Assembly: GCF_019049255.1 (NCBI RefSeq)
Contig: NZ_JAGMUJ010000115.1
Coordinates: 7,355 to 71,354, forward strand
Length of the DNA: 64,000 nucleotides
Source: Streptomyces sp. AC558_RSS880
Lineage (GTDB): Bacteria > Actinomycetota > Actinomycetes > Streptomycetales > Streptomycetaceae
Direction of reading: 5' to 3'
This document shows positions 35,996-47,424 of this stretch, piece after piece (position 1 is the first letter of the stretch; each line of letters starts with the position of its first letter). Under the pieces are notes generated by a model. That model worked only from the letters and a program-made list of their open reading frames with translations, was not told the DNA's origin and made no database searches. Both the position numbers and the translations under genes were made by a program.

Positions 35996-37563
35996 TTGGC
36001 CGCCTCCACCTCGGGCCGGGGGTCCTTCTTCTGTACGTCGGACATGGTGTGCTTCACCGCCGGGTTCACGACGTCCGTGACGGGCTTCGGGTAGACGCCC
36101 AGGAAGACCAGCAGCACGACCAGCGGCGTCACCACCGCGATCTCCCGCACCCGCAGGTCGGGCATGGCGGCGACCTCGGGCTTCACCGGGCCGGTCATCG
36201 TCCGCTGGTACAGGACGAGGGTGTACAGCGCGGCGAGGACGATGCCGAGGGTGGCGATGATGCCGATCACCGGGTAGCGGGTGAACGTGCCGACCAGGAC
36301 CAGGAACTCACTGACGAAGGGGGCGAGCCCCGGCAGGGAGAGGGTCGCGAGCCCGCCGATCAGGAAGGTGCCGGCGAGCACCGGGGCGACCTTCTGCACT
36401 CCGCCGTAGTCGGCGATGAGCCGGGAGCCGCGCCGCGAGATCAGGAATCCGGCGATCAGCATCAGCACGGCGGTCGAGATGCCGTGGTTGACCATGTAGA
36501 GCGTCGCCCCGGACTGGCCCTGGCTGGTCATCGCGAAGATGCCCATGATGATGAAGCCGAAGTGCGAGATCGACGCGTACGCGATCAGCCGTTTGATGTC
36601 GCGCTGGCCGACCGCGAGCAGCGCGCCGTAGATGATGCTGACGACCGCCAGGACGAGGATCACCGGCGTCGCCCACTTGCTGGCCTCCGGGAACAGCCCG
36701 AGGCAGAAGCGGAGCATCGCGAAGGTGCCCACCTTGTCGACGACCGCCGTGATCAGCACGGCCACCGGGGCGGTGGACTCCTGCATGGCGTTGGGCAGCC
36801 AGGTGTGCAGCGGCCACAGCGGCGCCTTCACCGCGAAGGCGAAGAAGAAGCCGAGGAACAGCCAGCGCTCGGTGCTGGTCGCCATGTCCAGCGAGCCGTC
36901 GGCCCGGGCCTCGGCGATCTCGGTGAGCGAGAAGTTCCCGGCGACCACGTACAGCCCGATCACCGCGGCCAGCATGATCAGTCCGCCGGCCAGGTTGTAG
37001 AGGAGGAACTTCACCGCCGCGTACGACCGTTGCGTCGCCGCCGTCTCCTCGCCGTGCTCGTGGGCACGGTCCCCGAAGCCGCCGATGAGGAAGTACAGCG
37101 GGATCAGCATGGCTTCGAAGAAGATGTAGAAGAGGAAGACGTCGGTGGCCTCGAAGGAGAGGATCACCATCGCCTCGACGGCCAGGATCAGGGCGAAGAA
37201 GCCCTGCGTCGGCCGCCACCTCTTGTTCCCCGTCTCCAGCGGGTCGGCGTCGTGCCAGCCCGCGAGGACGATGAACGGGATCAGCAGGGCGGTCAGCGCG
37301 ATCAGCGCCACCGCGATGCCGTCCACGCCCAGCTCGTACCGCACCCCGAAGTCCGGGATCCAGGCGTGGGACTCGGTGAGCTGGTAGCGGTCGCCGTCCG
37401 GGTCGAACCGCACCAGGACGACGATCGCCAGCACGAGCGTGGCGAGCGAGAACAGCAGGGCCAGCCACTTGGCGGCCGTGCGCTTCGCGGCCGGTACGGC
37501 GGCCGTGGCGATCGCCCCGATGGCCGGGAGCGCCGCCGTCGCTGTCAGCAGAGGAAAGGACAT
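35992..37563 (-). CDS. nuoM: NADH-quinone oxidoreductase subunit M
   Basis: A 523-residue proton-pumping subunit of complex I with about 14 membrane segments. FFEAMLIPLYFLIGGFG carries the conserved transmembrane glutamate, and the lysine lies in FAVKAPLWPLHTWLPNAMQE. KRLIAYASISHFGFIIMG is the usual discontinuous helix. It sits between NuoL and NuoN in the membrane arm. The start ATG at 37563 lies 5 bases after the nuoL stop with no separate ribosome-binding site, so translation is probably coupled. Confidence 0.97.
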   Translation of the reverse strand: MSFPLLTATAALPAIGAIATAAVPAAKRTAAKWLALLFSLATLVLAIVVLVRFDPDGDRYQLTESHAWIPDFGVRYELGVDGIAVALIALTALLIPFIVLAGWHDADPLETGNKRWRPTQGFFALILAVEAMVILSFEATDVFLFYIFFEAMLIPLYFLIGGFGDRAHEHGEETAATQRSYAAVKFLLYNLAGGLIMLAAVIGLYVVAGNFSLTEIAEARADGSLDMATSTERWLFLGFFFAFAVKAPLWPLHTWLPNAMQESTAPVAVLITAVVDKVGTFAMLRFCLGLFPEASKWATPVILVLAVVSIIYGALLAVGQRDIKRLIAYASISHFGFIIMGIFAMTSQGQSGATLYMVNHGISTAVLMLIAGFLISRRGSRLIADYGGVQKVAPVLAGTFLIGGLATLSLPGLAPFVSEFLVLVGTFTRYPVIGIIATLGIVLAALYTLVLYQRTMTGPVKPEVAAMPDLRVREIAVVTPLVVLLVFLGVYPKPVTDVVNPAVKHTMSDVQKKDPRPEVEAAK

Positions 37564-37568
37564 CGGTA

Positions 37569-39533
37569 TCAGACCGCCCTCATCAGCAGGGTCGCGGCGA
37601 CCAGGACCGCCGCGCCGCCGAACATCGAGACCGCGTAGGACCGCGCGAAGCCGTTCTGCAGCCTGCGCATCCGCCCGGACAGACCGCCCATGGAGGCCGC
37701 CGTGCCGTTGACGACCCCGTCGACCAGGGTGTGGTCGACGTACACCAGGGAGCGGGTGAGGTGCTCACCGCCGCGGACCAGGACCACGTGGTTGAAGTCG
37801 TCCTGGAGCAGGTCGCGCCGGGCGGCCCTGGTGAGCAGCGACCCGCGCGGGGCGACGGCCGGCACCGGACGGCGCCCGTACTGGGCCCAGGCGATCGCCA
37901 CACCGATGACCATCACGGCCACCGTGGCGGCGGTCACCGTCAGGGCGCTGATCGGCGCGTGCCCGTGGTCGTGGCCGGTGACGGGCTCCAGCCAGTGCAT
38001 GAAGCGGTCGCCGATGCTGAAGAAGGCACCGCCCGCGACCGACCCGACGGCCAGCACGATCATCGGGATCGTCATGACCTTCGGGGACTCGTGCGGGTGC
38101 GGAGGCTCGTACGCGCCCCGCGTCTCGGCGGCGGGCTCCACGTCCGGCTCGGCCGGGGACGGCGTCGGCGCGTTGCGCCACCGCTCCTCGCCGAAGAACG
38201 TCATCAGCATCACGCGCGTCATGTAGTACGCGGTGATGGCCGCGCCCAGCAGGGCGCAGGCGCCGAGGATCCAGCCCTCGGTGCCGCCCTTGGCGAACGC
38301 CGACTCGATGATCTTGTCCTTGGAGAAGAAGCCGGACAGGCCCGGGAAGCCGATGATGGCGAGGTAACCGAGGCCGAAGGTGACGAACGTGACCGGCATG
38401 TACTTGCGAAGGCCGCCGTAGCGGCGCATGTCGACCTCGTCGTTCATGCCGTGCATGACCGAACCCGCGCCGAGGAACAGCCCGGCCTTGAAGAAGCCGT
38501 GCGTCACCAGGTGCATGATCGCGAAGACGTAGCCGATGGGGCCGAGGCCCGCGGCGAGCACCATGTAGCCGATCTGCGACATGGTCGAGCCGGCCAGCGC
38601 CTTCTTGATGTCGTCCTTCGCACAACCGACGATCGCACCGAAGAGCAGCGTGACCGCGCCGACGATGGTGACGACCAGTTGCGCGTCCGGGGCGCCGTTG
38701 AAGACGGCGGCGGAGCGGACGATCAGGTACACGCCCGCCGTCACCATGGTCGCGGCGTGGATCAGGGCCGAGACGGGGGTCGGGCCCTCCATCGCGTCCC
38801 CGAGCCAGGACTGCAGCGGCACCTGGGCGGACTTGCCGCAGGCGGCGAGCAGCAGCATCAGCGCGATCGCGGTGAGCTTGCCCTCGCCGGCCTGTCCGGC
38901 GAGCCCGGGCTCCTCGAGGGTGCCGAGCACCGGCTCGAAGGCGAAGGTGCCGAACCACAGGAACATCAGCATGATCGCGATCGACAGACCCATGTCGCCG
39001 ACGCGGTTGACCAGGAAGGCCTTCTTCGCCGCCGTGGCGGCGCTGGGCTTGTGCTGCCAGAAGCCGATCAGCAGGTAGGAGGCGAGACCGACGCCCTCCC
39101 AGCCGACGTACAGCAGCAGGTAGTTGTCGGCGAGGACGAGGATCAGCATCGCCGCGAGGAACAGGTTCAGGTAGCCGAAGAAGCGGCGGCGCCGCTCGTC
39201 GTGCTCCATGTACCCGACGGAGTACAGGTGGATCAGCGAGCCGACGCCGGTGATCAGCAGGACGAACGTCATCGACAGCTGGTCGAGCCGGAAGGCGACG
39301 TCGGCCTGGAAGCCCTCCACCGGGATCCAGCTGAACAGGTGCTGCGTGACGGTGCGTTCCTCGGCGCCCTTGCCCAGCAGGTCGGTGAACAGCACCAGGC
39401 CGAGTACGAAGGAGACGGCCGCGAGCAGCGTGCCGATCCAGTGGCCGACGGCGTCCAGCCGGCGTCCGCCGCACAGCAGGACCGCCGCTCCGAGCAGGGG
39501 CGCCGCCACCAGCAGCGCAATCAGGTTCTCCAC
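37569..39533 (-). CDS. nuoL: NADH-quinone oxidoreductase subunit L
   Basis: A 654-residue distal proton-pumping subunit. It has the antiporter core ([66 protein letters not shown]) and a C-terminal extension with the hydrophilic linker around residues 455-490 and the last membrane helices. The linker ([18 protein letters not shown]) is rich in proline and histidine. The GTG at 39533 is preceded by GAGGGG and lies 14 bases after the nuoK stop. Confidence 0.97.
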   Translation of the reverse strand: MENLIALLVAAPLLGAAVLLCGGRRLDAVGHWIGTLLAAVSFVLGLVLFTDLLGKGAEERTVTQHLFSWIPVEGFQADVAFRLDQLSMTFVLLITGVGSLIHLYSVGYMEHDERRRRFFGYLNLFLAAMLILVLADNYLLLYVGWEGVGLASYLLIGFWQHKPSAATAAKKAFLVNRVGDMGLSIAIMLMFLWFGTFAFEPVLGTLEEPGLAGQAGEGKLTAIALMLLLAACGKSAQVPLQSWLGDAMEGPTPVSALIHAATMVTAGVYLIVRSAAVFNGAPDAQLVVTIVGAVTLLFGAIVGCAKDDIKKALAGSTMSQIGYMVLAAGLGPIGYVFAIMHLVTHGFFKAGLFLGAGSVMHGMNDEVDMRRYGGLRKYMPVTFVTFGLGYLAIIGFPGLSGFFSKDKIIESAFAKGGTEGWILGACALLGAAITAYYMTRVMLMTFFGEERWRNAPTPSPAEPDVEPAAETRGAYEPPHPHESPKVMTIPMIVLAVGSVAGGAFFSIGDRFMHWLEPVTGHDHGHAPISALTVTAATVAVMVIGVAIAWAQYGRRPVPAVAPRGSLLTRAARRDLLQDDFNHVVLVRGGEHLTRSLVYVDHTLVDGVVNGTAASMGGLSGRMRRLQNGFARSYAVSMFGGAAVLVAATLLMRAV

Positions 39534-39547
39534 GATTCAGCAGCCCC

Positions 39548-39847
39548 TCACAGCTTCATCAGGCTGGCGTCGTCGACCGAGGCCGAGTGGCGGGAACGGA
39601 ACAGGGACACGATGATCGCCAGCCCGACCACGACCTCCGCGGCGGCGACGACCATCGTGAAGAACGCGATGATCTGGCCGTCGAGGTTGCCGTGCATCCG
39701 GGAGAAGGCGACGAACGCGAGGTTGCAGGCGTTGAGCATGAGCTCGACGCACATGAACACGACGATCGCGTTGCGCCTGATCAGTACGCCGGTGGCGCCG
39801 ATCGTGAACAGCAGCGCGGCCAGGTACAGGTAGTTGACCGGGTTCAC
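39548..39847 (-). CDS. nuoK: NADH-quinone oxidoreductase subunit K
   Basis: A 99-residue membrane subunit with three helices. The functionally important glutamate occurs in [16 protein letters not shown], and a second lies in [13 protein letters not shown], matching E36 and E72 of the E. coli subunit. The GTG at 39847 overlaps the nuoJ stop by 4 bases. It helps carry the proton-conducting axis between NuoH and the antiporter subunits. Confidence 0.97.
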   Translation of the reverse strand: MNPVNYLYLAALLFTIGATGVLIRRNAIVVFMCVELMLNACNLAFVAFSRMHGNLDGQIIAFFTMVVAAAEVVVGLAIIVSLFRSRHSASVDDASLMKL

Positions 39848-40701
39848 TTCGACGCCTCCTCGGCCCGCTTGAACGTCGGCGCGTCGATGGCGCGGCGCTC
39901 CAGACGCTCCTCCGCGCGCTGCTCCATCGCCCGCAGGTCGTTGATCGCCTCCTGCGACACGTCACGGATCTGGCCGCGCTCCCGCAGCGTCTTGCTGACG
40001 GTGAGGTCCGACGGGGTGCCGTCGGGCAGCAGGCCCGCGATGTCCACGGCGTTGTGCCGGGCGTACACACCCGGCGCCGGCAGCGGCGGCAGGTACTTGC
40101 CCTCGCGGACGCGCTGTTCGGCCAGCTCCCGCTGCGTCTTGGCGCGCTCGGTGCGCTCGCGGTGGGTGAGCACCATGGCGCCGACGGCGGCCGTGATGAG
40201 CAGGGCGCCGGTGATCTCGAAGGCGAAGACGTACTTGGTGAAGAGGAGGGCCGCGAGGCCCTCCACGTTGCCGCCCGCGTTCGCCTCGCCGATGCCGTTG
40301 AACTCGCTGAGCGAGGCGTTCCCGATCCCGCCGACCAGCAGGATGCCGAAGCCGAGCCCGCACAGCAGGGCCAGCCAGCGCTGGCCCTTGATGGTCTCCT
40401 TCAGGGAGTCCGCCGCGGTGACGCCGACGAGCATCACCACGAACAGGAACAGCATCATGATCGCGCCGGTGTAGACGACGATCTGGACGACGCCCAGGAA
40501 GTAGGCGCCGTTGGCGAGGTAGAACACCGCCAGGATGATCATGGTGCCGGCGAGGCAGAGCGCGCTGTGCACGGCCCGCTTCATGAAGACGGTGCACAGG
40601 GCGCCGATCACGGCGACCGTGCCGAGGACCCAGAACTGGAAGGCCTCTCCGGTGGAGGTGCCGGCAGAGAGAGTCGCCGCGGCGGCGAGCTGCCCGGTCA
40701 T
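39844..40701 (-). CDS. nuoJ: NADH-quinone oxidoreductase subunit J
   Basis: A 285-residue membrane subunit with five helices in the first 200 residues ([52 protein letters not shown]). The C-terminal tail of about 85 residues is hydrophilic and charged and has no counterpart in the 184-residue E. coli protein. Longer tails are usual in actinobacteria. The open frame extends to 41157, but the ATG at 40701 overlaps the nuoI stop as ATGA and aligns with the first helix, so it is the true start. Confidence 0.96.
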   Translation of the reverse strand: MTGQLAAAATLSAGTSTGEAFQFWVLGTVAVIGALCTVFMKRAVHSALCLAGTMIILAVFYLANGAYFLGVVQIVVYTGAIMMLFLFVVMLVGVTAADSLKETIKGQRWLALLCGLGFGILLVGGIGNASLSEFNGIGEANAGGNVEGLAALLFTKYVFAFEITGALLITAAVGAMVLTHRERTERAKTQRELAEQRVREGKYLPPLPAPGVYARHNAVDIAGLLPDGTPSDLTVSKTLRERGQIRDVSQEAINDLRAMEQRAEERLERRAIDAPTFKRAEEASK

Positions 40702-41339
40702 CGCCCGATCACCTTCTCCGACGCCGGTTCCTCCGGGCCGAAGGTCGAGGCGGCCTCCTGCACGACCTCGCCCTTGGAGTGGGCGGTCTGCTGCTCCGTA
40801 CCGGGTGCGGCCTCGGTCACCAGGCCCCGGTAGTAGTCCTGTTCGTCGGTGCCCGGGTACATGGCGTGCGGGGAGTCGACCATGCCCTCCTCCAGACCGG
40901 CGAGCAGCTGCTCCTTGGTGTAGATGAGGTTGGCGCGGCTGGAGTCCGCCAGCTCGAACTCGTTGGTCATCGTCAGCGCGCGCGTGGGGCACGCCTCGAT
41001 GCACAGCCCGCACAGGATGCAGCGGGCGTAGTTGATCTGGTAGACGCGGCCGTACCGCTCGCCGGGCGAGTAGCGCTCCTCGTCGGTGTTGTCCGCGCCC
41101 TCGACGTAGATCGCGTCGGCGGGACAGGCCCAGGCGCACAGCTCGCAGCCGACGCACTTCTCCAGGCCGTCCGGATGGCGGTTGAGCTGGTGCCGTCCGT
41201 GGAAACGCGGAGCGGTGGTCTTCCGCTGCTCCGGGTACTGCTCGGTCAGCCGCTTCTTGAACATGGCCTTGAAGGTCACGCCGAAGCCGGCCACGGGGTT
41301 CAGGAAACCGGGCTCGGTCTCCTTGGGCTCCTCAGCCAT
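40698..41339 (-). CDS. nuoI: NADH-quinone oxidoreductase subunit I
   Basis: A 213-residue peripheral-arm subunit carrying clusters N6a and N6b. Two 4Fe-4S motifs are intact: [12 protein letters not shown] (from residue 62) and [12 protein letters not shown] (about 107). Both are needed to pass electrons from NuoG to NuoB. The C-terminus is about 30 residues longer than in E. coli and acidic. The ATG at 41339 has AAAGGAGG six bases upstream; earlier in-frame starts to 41411 are rejected. It overlaps nuoH by 8 bases. Confidence 0.97.
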   Translation of the reverse strand: MAEEPKETEPGFLNPVAGFGVTFKAMFKKRLTEQYPEQRKTTAPRFHGRHQLNRHPDGLEKCVGCELCAWACPADAIYVEGADNTDEERYSPGERYGRVYQINYARCILCGLCIEACPTRALTMTNEFELADSSRANLIYTKEQLLAGLEEGMVDSPHAMYPGTDEQDYYRGLVTEAAPGTEQQTAHSKGEVVQEAASTFGPEEPASEKVIGR

Positions 41340-42708
41340 CGGACGCCTCCTTTCCATCCGTGGGTCCGCCCAGAGATTCGTCACTCTGAGTATCGGGGGC
41401 ACCACTGACAATCAGCTCCCGCTCCCGGCGCGAACGGCGTCGCGGCACCGGCGGCACCTCCTGTCCCGGCAGCGGCGGTACGGGGAATCCGCCGCCCATG
41501 GGGTCGAAGGCGGGCGGGCCCTCGACGGGCCGCCCCTCCTCCTTCCCCTTGCCGCGGAACAGGTCGGCGACGAAGGACAGCAGCAGGAGGGCGAGGACGG
41601 CACCGCCGATGTAGAGGGCGATGTCGGCGAAGTCGTAGTTCTCGTTCCGCAGCGCCCGCACGGTGGCGACGAGCATCAGCCACACCAGGGAGACCGGGAT
41701 GAGGACCTTCCAGCCGAGCTTCATCAGCTGGTCGTAGCGCACGCGCGGGAGCGTGCCGCGCAGCCAGACGAAGCCGAACAGCAGGGTCAGCAGCTTGCCG
41801 GTGAACCAGAGCATCGGCCACCAGCCGTGGTTCGCGCCCTCCCAGAACGTGCTGATGGGCCACGGGGCCCGCCAGCCGCCCAGGAAGAGGGTCACGGCGA
41901 CGGCCGAGACGGTCACCATGTTGATGTACTCGGCGAGCATGAACATCGCGAACTTGATGGACGAGTACTCGGTGTTGAAGCCGCCGACCAGGTCGCCCTC
42001 GGACTCCGGCATGTCGAAGGGGGCGCGGTTGGTCTCGCCGACCATCGTCACGATGTAGATGAGGAAGGAGACCGGCAGCAGCAGGACGTACCAGCGGTCG
42101 GTCTGCGCCTCGACGATCGTCGACGTCGACATCGACCCCGAGTACAGGAACACGGAGGCGAACGCCGCGCCCATGGCGATCTCGTACGAGATCATCTGCG
42201 CGCAGGAGCGCAGGCCGCCGAGGAGCGGATAGGTGGAGCCGGAGCTCCAGCCCGCCAGGACGATGCCGTAGATGCCGACCGAGGCGACCGCGAGGATGTA
42301 CAGCATCGCGATCGGCAGGTCGGTCAGCTGCATGGTGGTGCGCTGGCCGAAGACCGAGATCTCGTTTCCGGCCGGGCCGAAGGGGATCACCGCGAACGCC
42401 ATGAAGGCCGGGACGGCCGCGACGATCGGCGCGAGGATGTAGACGGCCTTGTCCGCGCGTTTGACGACGACGTCTTCCTTGAGCATCAGCTTCACGCCGT
42501 CGGCGAGCGACTGGAGCATGCCCCAGGGGCCGTGCCGGTTGGGGCCGATGCGCAGCTGCATCCAGGCGACGACCTTGCGCTCCATGACGATGGAGATCAG
42601 CACGGTCACCATCAGGAAGGCGAAGCAGAACACCGCCTTGAGGGCGATCAGCCACCAGGGATCGCGGCCGAACATCGAGAGGTCTTCAGCGGCGAGGTAC
42701 GGGCTCAT
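41332..42708 (-). CDS. nuoH: NADH-quinone oxidoreductase subunit H
   Basis: A 458-residue membrane subunit that forms the quinone cavity entrance. Eight helices and the conserved loops are visible: [22 protein letters not shown] and [27 protein letters not shown]. The last 90 residues are a proline- and arginine-rich hydrophilic tail beyond the usual 325-residue core. The ATG at 42708 follows GAGGAGGTGGAGG. It overlaps the nuoG stop by 4 bases; the frame upstream to 42828 is a shadow of nuoG. Confidence 0.97.
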   Translation of the reverse strand: MSPYLAAEDLSMFGRDPWWLIALKAVFCFAFLMVTVLISIVMERKVVAWMQLRIGPNRHGPWGMLQSLADGVKLMLKEDVVVKRADKAVYILAPIVAAVPAFMAFAVIPFGPAGNEISVFGQRTTMQLTDLPIAMLYILAVASVGIYGIVLAGWSSGSTYPLLGGLRSCAQMISYEIAMGAAFASVFLYSGSMSTSTIVEAQTDRWYVLLLPVSFLIYIVTMVGETNRAPFDMPESEGDLVGGFNTEYSSIKFAMFMLAEYINMVTVSAVAVTLFLGGWRAPWPISTFWEGANHGWWPMLWFTGKLLTLLFGFVWLRGTLPRVRYDQLMKLGWKVLIPVSLVWLMLVATVRALRNENYDFADIALYIGGAVLALLLLSFVADLFRGKGKEEGRPVEGPPAFDPMGGGFPVPPLPGQEVPPVPRRRSRRERELIVSGAPDTQSDESLGGPTDGKEASDG

Positions 42709-45209
42709 GCCTCCACCTCCTCGGGGGCCTCGTCGGCGAGGGTCGCCGGGCCGATACGGACGAGTGAGCCGGGCAGGGCCCCGGTGCCGGAGGCGACGCC
42801 GCCGCCGACGGAGTTCAGCGGGAGCCACACCACGCGGTCGGGCATCTCGGTGACGGCCAGGGGCAGCTCGACCGTTCCCTCGGTGCCGGTCACCGCGAGC
42901 AGGTCGCCGTCCTTGACGCCGGCCTCGGCGGCCGTGGCGGCCGACACGCGCGCGCGGGCGGCGTGCCGGGTGCCGGCGAGCGCCTCGTCGCCCCGCTGCA
43001 GGACGCCCTCGTCGAGCAGCAGCCGGTGCCCGGCGAGCACCGCCTCCCCGGCGGCCGGCCGGGGCAGCGCGCCCGCGGTCTCCAGCGGGTCGGTGGCCCG
43101 GGGGCCGTCCCAGGTGCCGAGCCGGTCGAGCTCCGCGCGGATCGTGCGCAGGTCCGGCAGTCCCAGGTGGACGTCCATGGCGTCGGCCAGCATCTGCAGC
43201 ACGCGCGCGTCGGTGGGCGCGAGCCGCCGGGTCATCTGGTCGGGCTTGAGTGCCGCCTCGAACATGCGGACCCTGCCTTCCCAGTTGAGGAAGGTGCCGG
43301 CCTTCTCCGCGACCGCGGCGACGGGCAGGACGACGTCGGCGAGTGCGGTGACCTCGCTGGGCCGCAGCTCCAGCGACACCACGAACCCGGCCTCGGCGAG
43401 CGCGGCACGCGCGCGTGCCGGGTCGGGCAGGTCGGCGACCTCCACGCCCGCGACCAGCAGCGCCTGGAGCTCACCGCGTGCCGCCGCCTCGACGATCTGT
43501 CCGGTGTCGCGGCCGTAGCGGTGGGGCAGTTCCGCCACACCCCACAGGGCGGCGACCTCCTCACGTGCGCGCGGGTCGGTCGACGGGCGGCCGCCGGGCA
43601 GCAGCGCCGGCAGCGCGCCCGCCTCCACGGCGCCGCGCTCCCCGGCCCGGCGCGGAATCCACACCAGCCGCGCGCCGGTGGCGGCGGCGAACCGGACGGC
43701 CGCGGTCAGGCCGCCCCGTACGGCCGCCAGCCGTTCGCCGACGGCGATGACCGCGCCCTCGCCCCGCATCGCCTCGGCGGCCTTGGCCCCGTCGCCCTCC
43801 AGGCCGACGCCGCTCGACAGGGCGTCCAGCCACTCGGTCTCGGTCCCGGGAGCCGCCGGCAGCAGCGTGCCGCCGGCCTTCTCGAGCCCGCGCGTGGCGT
43901 ACGTGGCCAGGGCGAAGGTCTTCTGTCCGTGCTTCCGCCAGGCCTTGCGCAGCCGCAGGAAGACGCCGGGCGCCTCCTCCTCGGACTCGAACCCGACCAG
44001 CAGGACCGCGGGCGCCTTCTCCAGCGAGGTGTACGTGACCCCCGTACGGTCGAGGTCGCGGCCCCGCCCCGCGACCCGCGCGGCGAGGAAGTCGGCCTCC
44101 TCGGCGCTGTGCACGCGCGCGCGGAAGTCGATGTCGTTGGTGGCGAGCGCCACCCGCGCGAACTTGCTGTACGCGTAGGCGTCCTCGACGGTGAGCCGGC
44201 CGCCGGTCAGGACACCGGTGCGACCGCGCGAGGCCAGCAGGCCCTGCGCCGCGATCTGCAGCGCGTCCGGCCAGGACGCCGGCTCCAGCTCGCCCTCCGG
44301 GTTGCGCACCAGCGGCGTGTCGAGGCGGTCCCGCAGCTGCGCGTACCGGAACGCGAAGCGTCCCTTGTCGCAGATCCACTCCTCGTTGACCTCGGGGTCG
44401 TGCGCGGCGAGCCGCCGCATGACCTTGCCGCGCCGGTGGTCGGTGCGGGTGGCGCAGCCGCCGGAGCAGTGCTCGCACACCGACGGCGACGAGATCAGGT
44501 CGAAGGGGCGGGAGCGGAACCGGTACGCCGCCGAGGTGAGCGCGCCGACCGGGCAGATCTGGATGGTGTTGCCGGAGAAGTACGACTCGAAGGGGTCGCC
44601 CTCGCCGGTGCCGACCTGCTGGAGCGCGCCCCGCTCGATCAGCTCGATCATCGGGTCGCCCGCGACCTGGTTGGAGAACCGGGTGCAGCGGGCGCACAGC
44701 ACGCACCGCTCACGGTCGAGCAGCACCTGCGTGGAGATCGGGACGGGCTTCTCGTAGGTGCGCTTCCTGCCCTCGAAGCGGGACTCGGCGTTGCCGTGCG
44801 ACATCGCCTGGTTCTGCAGCGGGCACTCGCCGCCCTTGTCGCAGACCGGGCAGTCCAGCGGGTGGTTGATGAGCAGCAGCTCCATCACACCCTTCTGGGC
44901 CTTCTCCGCGACCGGCGAGGAGAGCTGGGTCTTCACCACCATCCCGTCGGTGCAGGTGATGGTGCAGGACGCCATGGGCTTGCGCTGGCCCTCGACCTCG
45001 ACGATGCACTGGCGGCAGGCGCCCGCCGGGTCGAGGAGCGGGTGGTCGCAGAACCGGGGGATCTCGATGCCGAGCTGCTCGGCGGCCCGGATGACCAGGG
45101 TGCCCTTGGGCACGCTGATCTCGGCGCCGTCGATGGTCAGCGTCACGAGGTCCTCGGGCGGGACCGCCGCCTCTCCGCCTCCGGAGGGAGCGCTGGTGGT
45201 CACAGTCAT
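42705..45209 (-). CDS. nuoG: NADH-quinone oxidoreductase subunit G
   Basis: An 834-residue subunit of the electron-input arm. The N-terminal ferredoxin domain has [21 protein letters not shown] (2Fe-2S), the His/Cys cluster [17 protein letters not shown], the 4Fe-4[12 protein letters not shown] with later ICPVGAL, and a further [13 protein letters not shown] motif like the N7 site. The rest is a molybdopterin-oxidoreductase-like domain without an evident cofactor role. The ATG at 45209 overlaps the nuoF stop by 4 bases; the longer frame to 45566 lies in nuoF. Confidence 0.97.
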   Translation of the reverse strand: MTVTTSAPSGGGEAAVPPEDLVTLTIDGAEISVPKGTLVIRAAEQLGIEIPRFCDHPLLDPAGACRQCIVEVEGQRKPMASCTITCTDGMVVKTQLSSPVAEKAQKGVMELLLINHPLDCPVCDKGGECPLQNQAMSHGNAESRFEGRKRTYEKPVPISTQVLLDRERCVLCARCTRFSNQVAGDPMIELIERGALQQVGTGEGDPFESYFSGNTIQICPVGALTSAAYRFRSRPFDLISSPSVCEHCSGGCATRTDHRRGKVMRRLAAHDPEVNEEWICDKGRFAFRYAQLRDRLDTPLVRNPEGELEPASWPDALQIAAQGLLASRGRTGVLTGGRLTVEDAYAYSKFARVALATNDIDFRARVHSAEEADFLAARVAGRGRDLDRTGVTYTSLEKAPAVLLVGFESEEEAPGVFLRLRKAWRKHGQKTFALATYATRGLEKAGGTLLPAAPGTETEWLDALSSGVGLEGDGAKAAEAMRGEGAVIAVGERLAAVRGGLTAAVRFAAATGARLVWIPRRAGERGAVEAGALPALLPGGRPSTDPRAREEVAALWGVAELPHRYGRDTGQIVEAAARGELQALLVAGVEVADLPDPARARAALAEAGFVVSLELRPSEVTALADVVLPVAAVAEKAGTFLNWEGRVRMFEAALKPDQMTRRLAPTDARVLQMLADAMDVHLGLPDLRTIRAELDRLGTWDGPRATDPLETAGALPRPAAGEAVLAGHRLLLDEGVLQRGDEALAGTRHAARARVSAATAAEAGVKDGDLLAVTGTEGTVELPLAVTEMPDRVVWLPLNSVGGGVASGTGALPGSLVRIGPATLADEAPEEVEA

Positions 45210-46555
45210 GCGTTCACCTCCGTACGGTGGTCGGCCCAGGCCGTCGACCTGGCCGGGTCGAAGGGGCAGCCCCGGCCCGTGATGTGCTGCTCGTACTCCT
45301 CGCGGAAGTACTTGAGCGAGGAGAAGATCGGCGAGGCGGCGCCGTCGCCGAGGGCGCAGAAGGACTTGCCGTTGATGTTGTCGGCGATGTCGTTCAGCTT
45401 GTCGAGGTCGGCCATCCGCCCCTTGCCGGCCTCGATGTCCCGCATCAGCTGGACCAGCCAGTACGTCCCCTCGCGGCAGGGCGTGCACTTGCCGCAGGAC
45501 TCGTGGGCGTAGAACTCGGTCCAGCGGGTGACGGCGCGGACCACACAGGTCGTCTCGTCGAAGCACTGCAGGGCCTTCGTGCCGAGCATGGAACCCGCGG
45601 CGCCCACTCCTTCGTAATCAAGAGGGACGTCGAGGTGCTCGTCGGTGAACATCGGCGTCGAGGAGCCGCCCGGCGTCCAGAACTTCAGCCGGTGGCCCGG
45701 CCGCATCCCGCCGCTCATCTCCAGCAGCTGGCGCAGCGTGATGCCGAGGGGCGCCTCGTACTGTCCGGGGTTGGCGACGTGGCCGCTGAGGGAATAGAGC
45801 GTGAAGCCGGGTGACTTCTCGCTTCCCATCGAGCGGAACCATTCCTTGCCCCGGTTCATGATGGCGGGAACCGACGCGATCGACTCGACGTTATTCACCA
45901 CAGTCGGGCACGCGTAGAGGCCCGCGACGGCAGGAAAGGGGGGACGGAGCCGCGGTTGACCCCGGCGGCCTTCGAGCGAGTCGAGCAGTGCGGTCTCCTC
46001 ACCGCAGATGTACGCGCCCGCGCCCGCGTGCACGGTGAGTTCGAGGTCGAGTCCACTGCCCAGGATGTCCTCGCCGAGGAAGCCGGCCGCGTAGGCCTCG
46101 CGCACGGCCTCGTGCAACCGCCGCAGAACGGGGACGACTTCACCACGCAGATAGATGAAGGCATGAGACGACCTGATGGCATAGCAGGCGATGACGATGC
46201 CCTCGATGAGGCTGTGCGGGTTCGCGAAGAGGAGCGGAATGTCCTTGCACGTTCCGGGCTCCGACTCGTCGGCGTTGACAACTAGATAGTGGGGTTTTCC
46301 GTCCCCCTGGGGAATGAACTGCCACTTCATTCCCGTCGGGAAGCCGGCGCCGCCGCGCCCGCGCAGACCGGACTCCTTGACGTACGCGATGACGTCGTCC
46401 GGCGACATGGCGAGCGCCTTGCGAAGCCCCTCGTACCCCTCGTGCCTCTTGTAGACGTCCAGCGTCCAGGACTCGTCCTCGTCCCAGAAGGCCGACAGCA
46501 CGGGTGCGAGCAGCTTCTCCGGGCTCATGTCCTTGAGTTCGGGTGCCAAGGTCAT
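45206..46555 (-). CDS. nuoF: NADH-quinone oxidoreductase subunit F
   Basis: A 449-residue subunit that binds NADH, FMN and cluster N3. Glycine-rich FMN/NADH segments are [16 protein letters not shown] and [19 protein letters not shown]. The 4Fe-4S ligands lie in [13 protein letters not shown], with a fourth cysteine in SFCALGDGA. It is the electron entry point of complex I. The ATG at 46555 shares one base with the nuoE stop (TGATG); a GTG one codon earlier is possible. A few rare codons (CTA, CTT, AAT) cluster near 45600-46280, which is slightly unlike the neighbours. Confidence 0.97.
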   Translation of the reverse strand: MTLAPELKDMSPEKLLAPVLSAFWDEDESWTLDVYKRHEGYEGLRKALAMSPDDVIAYVKESGLRGRGGAGFPTGMKWQFIPQGDGKPHYLVVNADESEPGTCKDIPLLFANPHSLIEGIVIACYAIRSSHAFIYLRGEVVPVLRRLHEAVREAYAAGFLGEDILGSGLDLELTVHAGAGAYICGEETALLDSLEGRRGQPRLRPPFPAVAGLYACPTVVNNVESIASVPAIMNRGKEWFRSMGSEKSPGFTLYSLSGHVANPGQYEAPLGITLRQLLEMSGGMRPGHRLKFWTPGGSSTPMFTDEHLDVPLDYEGVGAAGSMLGTKALQCFDETTCVVRAVTRWTEFYAHESCGKCTPCREGTYWLVQLMRDIEAGKGRMADLDKLNDIADNINGKSFCALGDGAASPIFSSLKYFREEYEQHITGRGCPFDPARSTAWADHRTEVNA

Positions 46556-47424
46556 CACTCCCCCTCCTCGGCGACGGGACCCGCCGGGTGGGCTGGGTCG
46601 GAGGCCGATGTGTCCTGCGGCGCGTCGTGCGAGCTGAGGTGCTCCGTCGGTGACGGCTCGTGCGGCGGGGTGTCCAGGGGCGCCCCGCCGCGCGGGTGCA
46701 CCACACGCGCGGGTGCGGCCTCCCCCTTGGCCAGCTTCAGACCGATCAGGGAGGCGGGGCCCGCGCTCCCGGTGGCCTCGACCGCTCCCTCGCGCGCGTC
46801 GGGGAAGCCGGCCAGGATGCGGGCGGTCTCCTTGAACGTGCACAGGGGCGCCCCGCGGGTGGGCGCGACCGGGCGGCCGGCGCGCAGGTCGTCGACCATG
46901 CGCTTGGCGCTCTCGGGGGTCTGGTTGTCGAAGAACTCCCAGTTCACCATCACCACGGGCGCGAAGTCGCAGGCCGCGTTGCACTCGATGTGCTCCAGGG
47001 TGACCTTGCCGTCGCCGGTGGTCTCACCGTTGCCGACGCCCAGGTGCTCCTGGAGCTCCTCGAAGATCGCGTCGCCGCCCATGACGGCGCACAGGGTGTT
47101 GGTGCACACCCCGACCTGGTAGTCACCGCTCGGCTTGCGCCGGTACATGGTGTAGAAGGTGGCGACCGCGGTCACCTCGGCCGTGGTGAGGCCGAGCACG
47201 TCCGCGCAGAACCGCATCCCGGTGCGCGTGACGTGGCCCTCCTCCGACTGCACCAGGTGCAGCAGGGGAAGGAGGGCGGACCGGGAGTCCGGGTAGCGGG
47301 CGATGACCTCGCGCGCGTCGGCCTCCAGCCGGGCCCGGACGTCGTCCGGGTAAGCGGGCGCGGGCAGTTCGGGCATGCCCAGGCTGACGCCCCGCTCGGA
47401 CCGCTCCGAAGAAGAGGTGGTCAC
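46555..47424 (-). CDS. nuoE: NADH-quinone oxidoreductase subunit E
   Basis: A 289-residue thioredoxin-fold subunit binding cluster N1a, with ligands in VCTNTLC and CNAACD. The core (about residues 25-190) corresponds to the 166-residue E. coli protein. The C-terminal 100 residues are an extension rich in proline, histidine, alanine and acidic residues, probably disordered. The GTG at 47424 overlaps the nuoD stop by 4 bases (GTGA). The subunit works with NuoF at the tip of the peripheral arm. Confidence 0.96.
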   Translation of the reverse strand: MTTSSSERSERGVSLGMPELPAPAYPDDVRARLEADAREVIARYPDSRSALLPLLHLVQSEEGHVTRTGMRFCADVLGLTTAEVTAVATFYTMYRRKPSGDYQVGVCTNTLCAVMGGDAIFEELQEHLGVGNGETTGDGKVTLEHIECNAACDFAPVVMVNWEFFDNQTPESAKRMVDDLRAGRPVAPTRGAPLCTFKETARILAGFPDAREGAVEATGSAGPASLIGLKLAKGEAAPARVVHPRGGAPLDTPPHEPSPTEHLSSHDAPQDTSASDPAHPAGPVAEEGE